Source: an uncultured Lysobacterales bacterium (lineage in GTDB: Bacteria > Pseudomonadota > Gammaproteobacteria > Xanthomonadales > SZUA-36). From it: a stretch of 6,039 bases of DNA. Below are positions 4,629 to 6,039 of this stretch, in pieces (within the stretch, counting starts at the first letter, position 1; each line of letters begins with the position of its first letter). The stretch covers positions 1-6,039 of the forward strand of contig CALKKN010000085.1 in the NCBI GenBank assembly GCA_937995275.1, read 5' to 3'. The notes under the pieces were generated by a model. It was not told the origin of the DNA. It worked only from the letters and a program-made list of their open reading frames with translations, and did not search any database. A program made the position numbers and the translations under genes.

Positions 4629-6039
4629 TTACAAGCGGTCCTCGTAAACCTCGACGGTGGATTGCGCGCGCAACATACGGAGGAAACCCAGGGTCTCCTC
4701 GTTCGCGCTGGCAACTGAGATGCGGCGTTCGTAGGCCTGTTTGCGCAGTTCGTCCTCGTCACCGAGGCTCCCGTCGAGCACGGCGTCCAGTTCGACTACC
4801 GCGTACCCGTCGGCCAGTTCGACGACCTGGGTGACGCGATCGCCCTCGGCCGGCGCCTCCATCAGGAATACCTGGTCCCGCAGCCGCGCGTCGATCTCGG
4901 CACTGTCGCGCCTGGCCGCCTCGACCTCGACCAGTTCCAGCTCACCGGACTCCGCCAGTTCGCCGATGACCGCACCGTCCTGCAGGGCTGCCAGCAGTTC
5001 CTGGGCCTGCTCGAGCGCCGCGTCCATGGCCTGTTGGCGGCGCACGCTCTCGGCCACGCGGTCGCGGACCTCTTCCAGCGGCATCACCGCCTGCGGCAGG
5101 TACTCCTTGAGGTGAATTACGACGATGTGGTTCTCATCGAGATCGACCGGGTCGCTGATCGAACGCTGGTTGAGCACCAGGTCCGAAAACGAGGCTGCCA
5201 CGACATTCTGATTTGCCGCGATACCTTCGCCTCCCAGGCGCCCAAAGGGTCCGGCCTCCTGCACTGGCAGGCCCAGTTCCTCGGCAGCCGGGGACAGCGT
5301 GGTCGGGTCCTCGTAGATGATGTCGACCAGGCGGTCGGCCTGTTCCAGGAAGCGGCGCTCATCGGCCTCCGCCCGGTATTCGTTCAGCAGGATCTCCCGC
5401 GCCTCCGTGAAGGTCATGCCCTCTGAGGCACGGATATCACGCAACTGAATGACGTGCCACCCGAAGCCCGTCTGCACGGGTTCGGAAATCGGGTTTTCCA
5501 GCGACAGCTGGTAAACGGCGTCCTCGAAAGCCCGGACCATAAAGCCGGGCTCGATCCAGTCGAGGTCACCGCCCTGCCCCGCTGAGCCGATGTCCTCGGA
5601 GTATTCCCGGGCCAGTTCGGCAAAATCCTCGCCTTCCCGCGCGCGGCGGACCAGTTCCTCGGCCTCTTGCCGGCGCGTATCCACGTCAACCTGGGCAGCG
5701 TCGGGGTCGAGTTCGAGCAGGATGTGCGACACCAGGCGGGACTCGGGGGTGATGAAGCGGGCCTGCTGCTCCTCGAATCTCTCCCTCAGCAGGTCCTCGT
5801 CCGGATCGACGGAACCGCCCAACCGGGCTGCGTCCAGTTCCAGATACTCGATGACGACCTGCTCTTCCGACTGGTAGTCGTCCTGGTGCGCCTCGTACCA
5901 GGCCAGCACAACTTCCTCGTCAACCTCGGCCGCGGCCGCGGCCTCCTCCGCTTCGGGGGTTGGTTCCTCGTCGCTTGCCTGCTCTTCCTCGCCGGCTTCC
6001 GGCTCGGCGTCGGCTACGGCAGCCGGCACCACGATCGCC
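4629..6039 (-). CDS. ppiD: PpiD-like periplasmic peptidyl-prolyl isomerase/chaperone, N-terminus beyond the window
   Basis: PpiD-type proteins are anchored in the inner membrane and help nascent secreted proteins leave the Sec translocon. About 469 codons are visible, open to the right edge; the membrane anchor and most of the SurA-like N-terminal domain are outside. Numbering from the GTG codon at 6032: an acidic segment (7-40), the end of the SurA-like domain (WYEAHQDDYQSEEQVVIEYL, 45-64), a parvulin domain at about 97-200 (SHILLELD; FAELAREYSED; GGDLDW; GFGWHVIQL), then a long C-terminal region (200-467) with a coiled-coil-like stretch near 319-350. Both conserved parvulin histidines are present (His103, His193). 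The GTG at 6032 is an internal codon, since the frame continues (Ala-Ile-Val) to the edge. Convergence with fabI recalls the Pseudomonas hupB-ppiD/fabI neighbourhood. A SurA-like protein is the alternative, but the long C-terminal half favours PpiD. Confidence 0.88.
   Translation of the reverse strand, partial: AIVVPAAVADAEPEAGEEEQASDEEPTPEAEEAAAAAEVDEEVVLAWYEAHQDDYQSEEQVVIEYLELDAARLGGSVDPDEDLLRERFEEQQARFITPESRLVSHILLELDPDAAQVDVDTRRQEAEELVRRAREGEDFAELAREYSEDIGSAGQGGDLDWIEPGFMVRAFEDAVYQLSLENPISEPVQTGFGWHVIQLRDIRASEGMTFTEAREILLNEYRAEADERRFLEQADRLVDIIYEDPTTLSPAAEELGLPVQEAGPFGRLGGEGIAANQNVVAASFSDLVLNQRSISDPVDLDENHIVVIHLKEYLPQAVMPLEEVRDRVAESVRRQQAMDAALEQAQELLAALQDGAVIGELAESGELELVEVEAARRDSAEIDARLRDQVFLMEAPAEGDRVTQVVELADGYAVVELDAVLDGSLGDEDELRKQAYERRISVASANEETLGFLRMLRAQSTVEVYEDRL

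Noticed and set aside
6030..6032. GTG as the true start of the ppiD-like gene
   Set aside because: The frame stays open to the window edge, the membrane anchor and N-terminal domain would be missing, and no ribosome-binding site is visible.

Overview
The window looks like a GC-rich gammaproteobacterial chromosome carrying mostly housekeeping genes. The evidence is a DksA whose zinc site has lost two cysteines, a type I dihydroorotase with a D-D-Q-V-H-F-R-E-P-G motif, an NADH-type FabI very close to the E. coli enzyme, and fabI convergent with ppiD, an arrangement I recall from Pseudomonas. A xanthomonad- or chromatiales-like lineage would fit, but this is inference and no rRNA or other strong phylogenetic marker is present.

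Layout from left to right. Positions 1-18 hold a UUCG-loop hairpin terminator. Positions 48-1115 (minus) encode an OmpA-family outer-membrane/peptidoglycan anchor protein, with its own sigma70-like promoter at 1186-1214. A rho-independent terminator at 1237-1274 closes dksA (1313-1741, minus). An AT-rich divergent intergenic region follows; it carries a candidate dksA promoter and a 19-codon upstream ORF that runs into the dksA start. On the plus strand come yidD (1926-2135) and pyrC (2202-3551), the latter with a promoter-like -10 box only 8 bases before its ATG. fabI (3731-4522, plus) follows. A parvulin-type periplasmic chaperone (ppiD-like, stop at 4629, minus) converges on fabI and runs off the right edge with its N-terminus missing.

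fabI is bracketed by two copies of one palindromic element (3558-3627 and 4548-4616). Each consists of two inverted GTAGGAGCGGC...GCCGC units around a 20-base spacer, which matches the architecture of REP doublets (REPINs). Copy 1 continues into a perfectly phased tandem array of 12-base units (3615-3662) made from the REP tail. These elements are the least ordinary part of the window.

Functionally, three genes concern the cell envelope or membrane biogenesis (ompA-like, yidD, ppiD), one makes fatty acids for membranes (fabI), one makes pyrimidines (pyrC), and one adjusts transcription during the stringent response (dksA). They are separate transcription units that happen to be neighbours. 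I see no defence, secretion, phage or biosynthetic cluster, no tRNA or rRNA and no CRISPR array.
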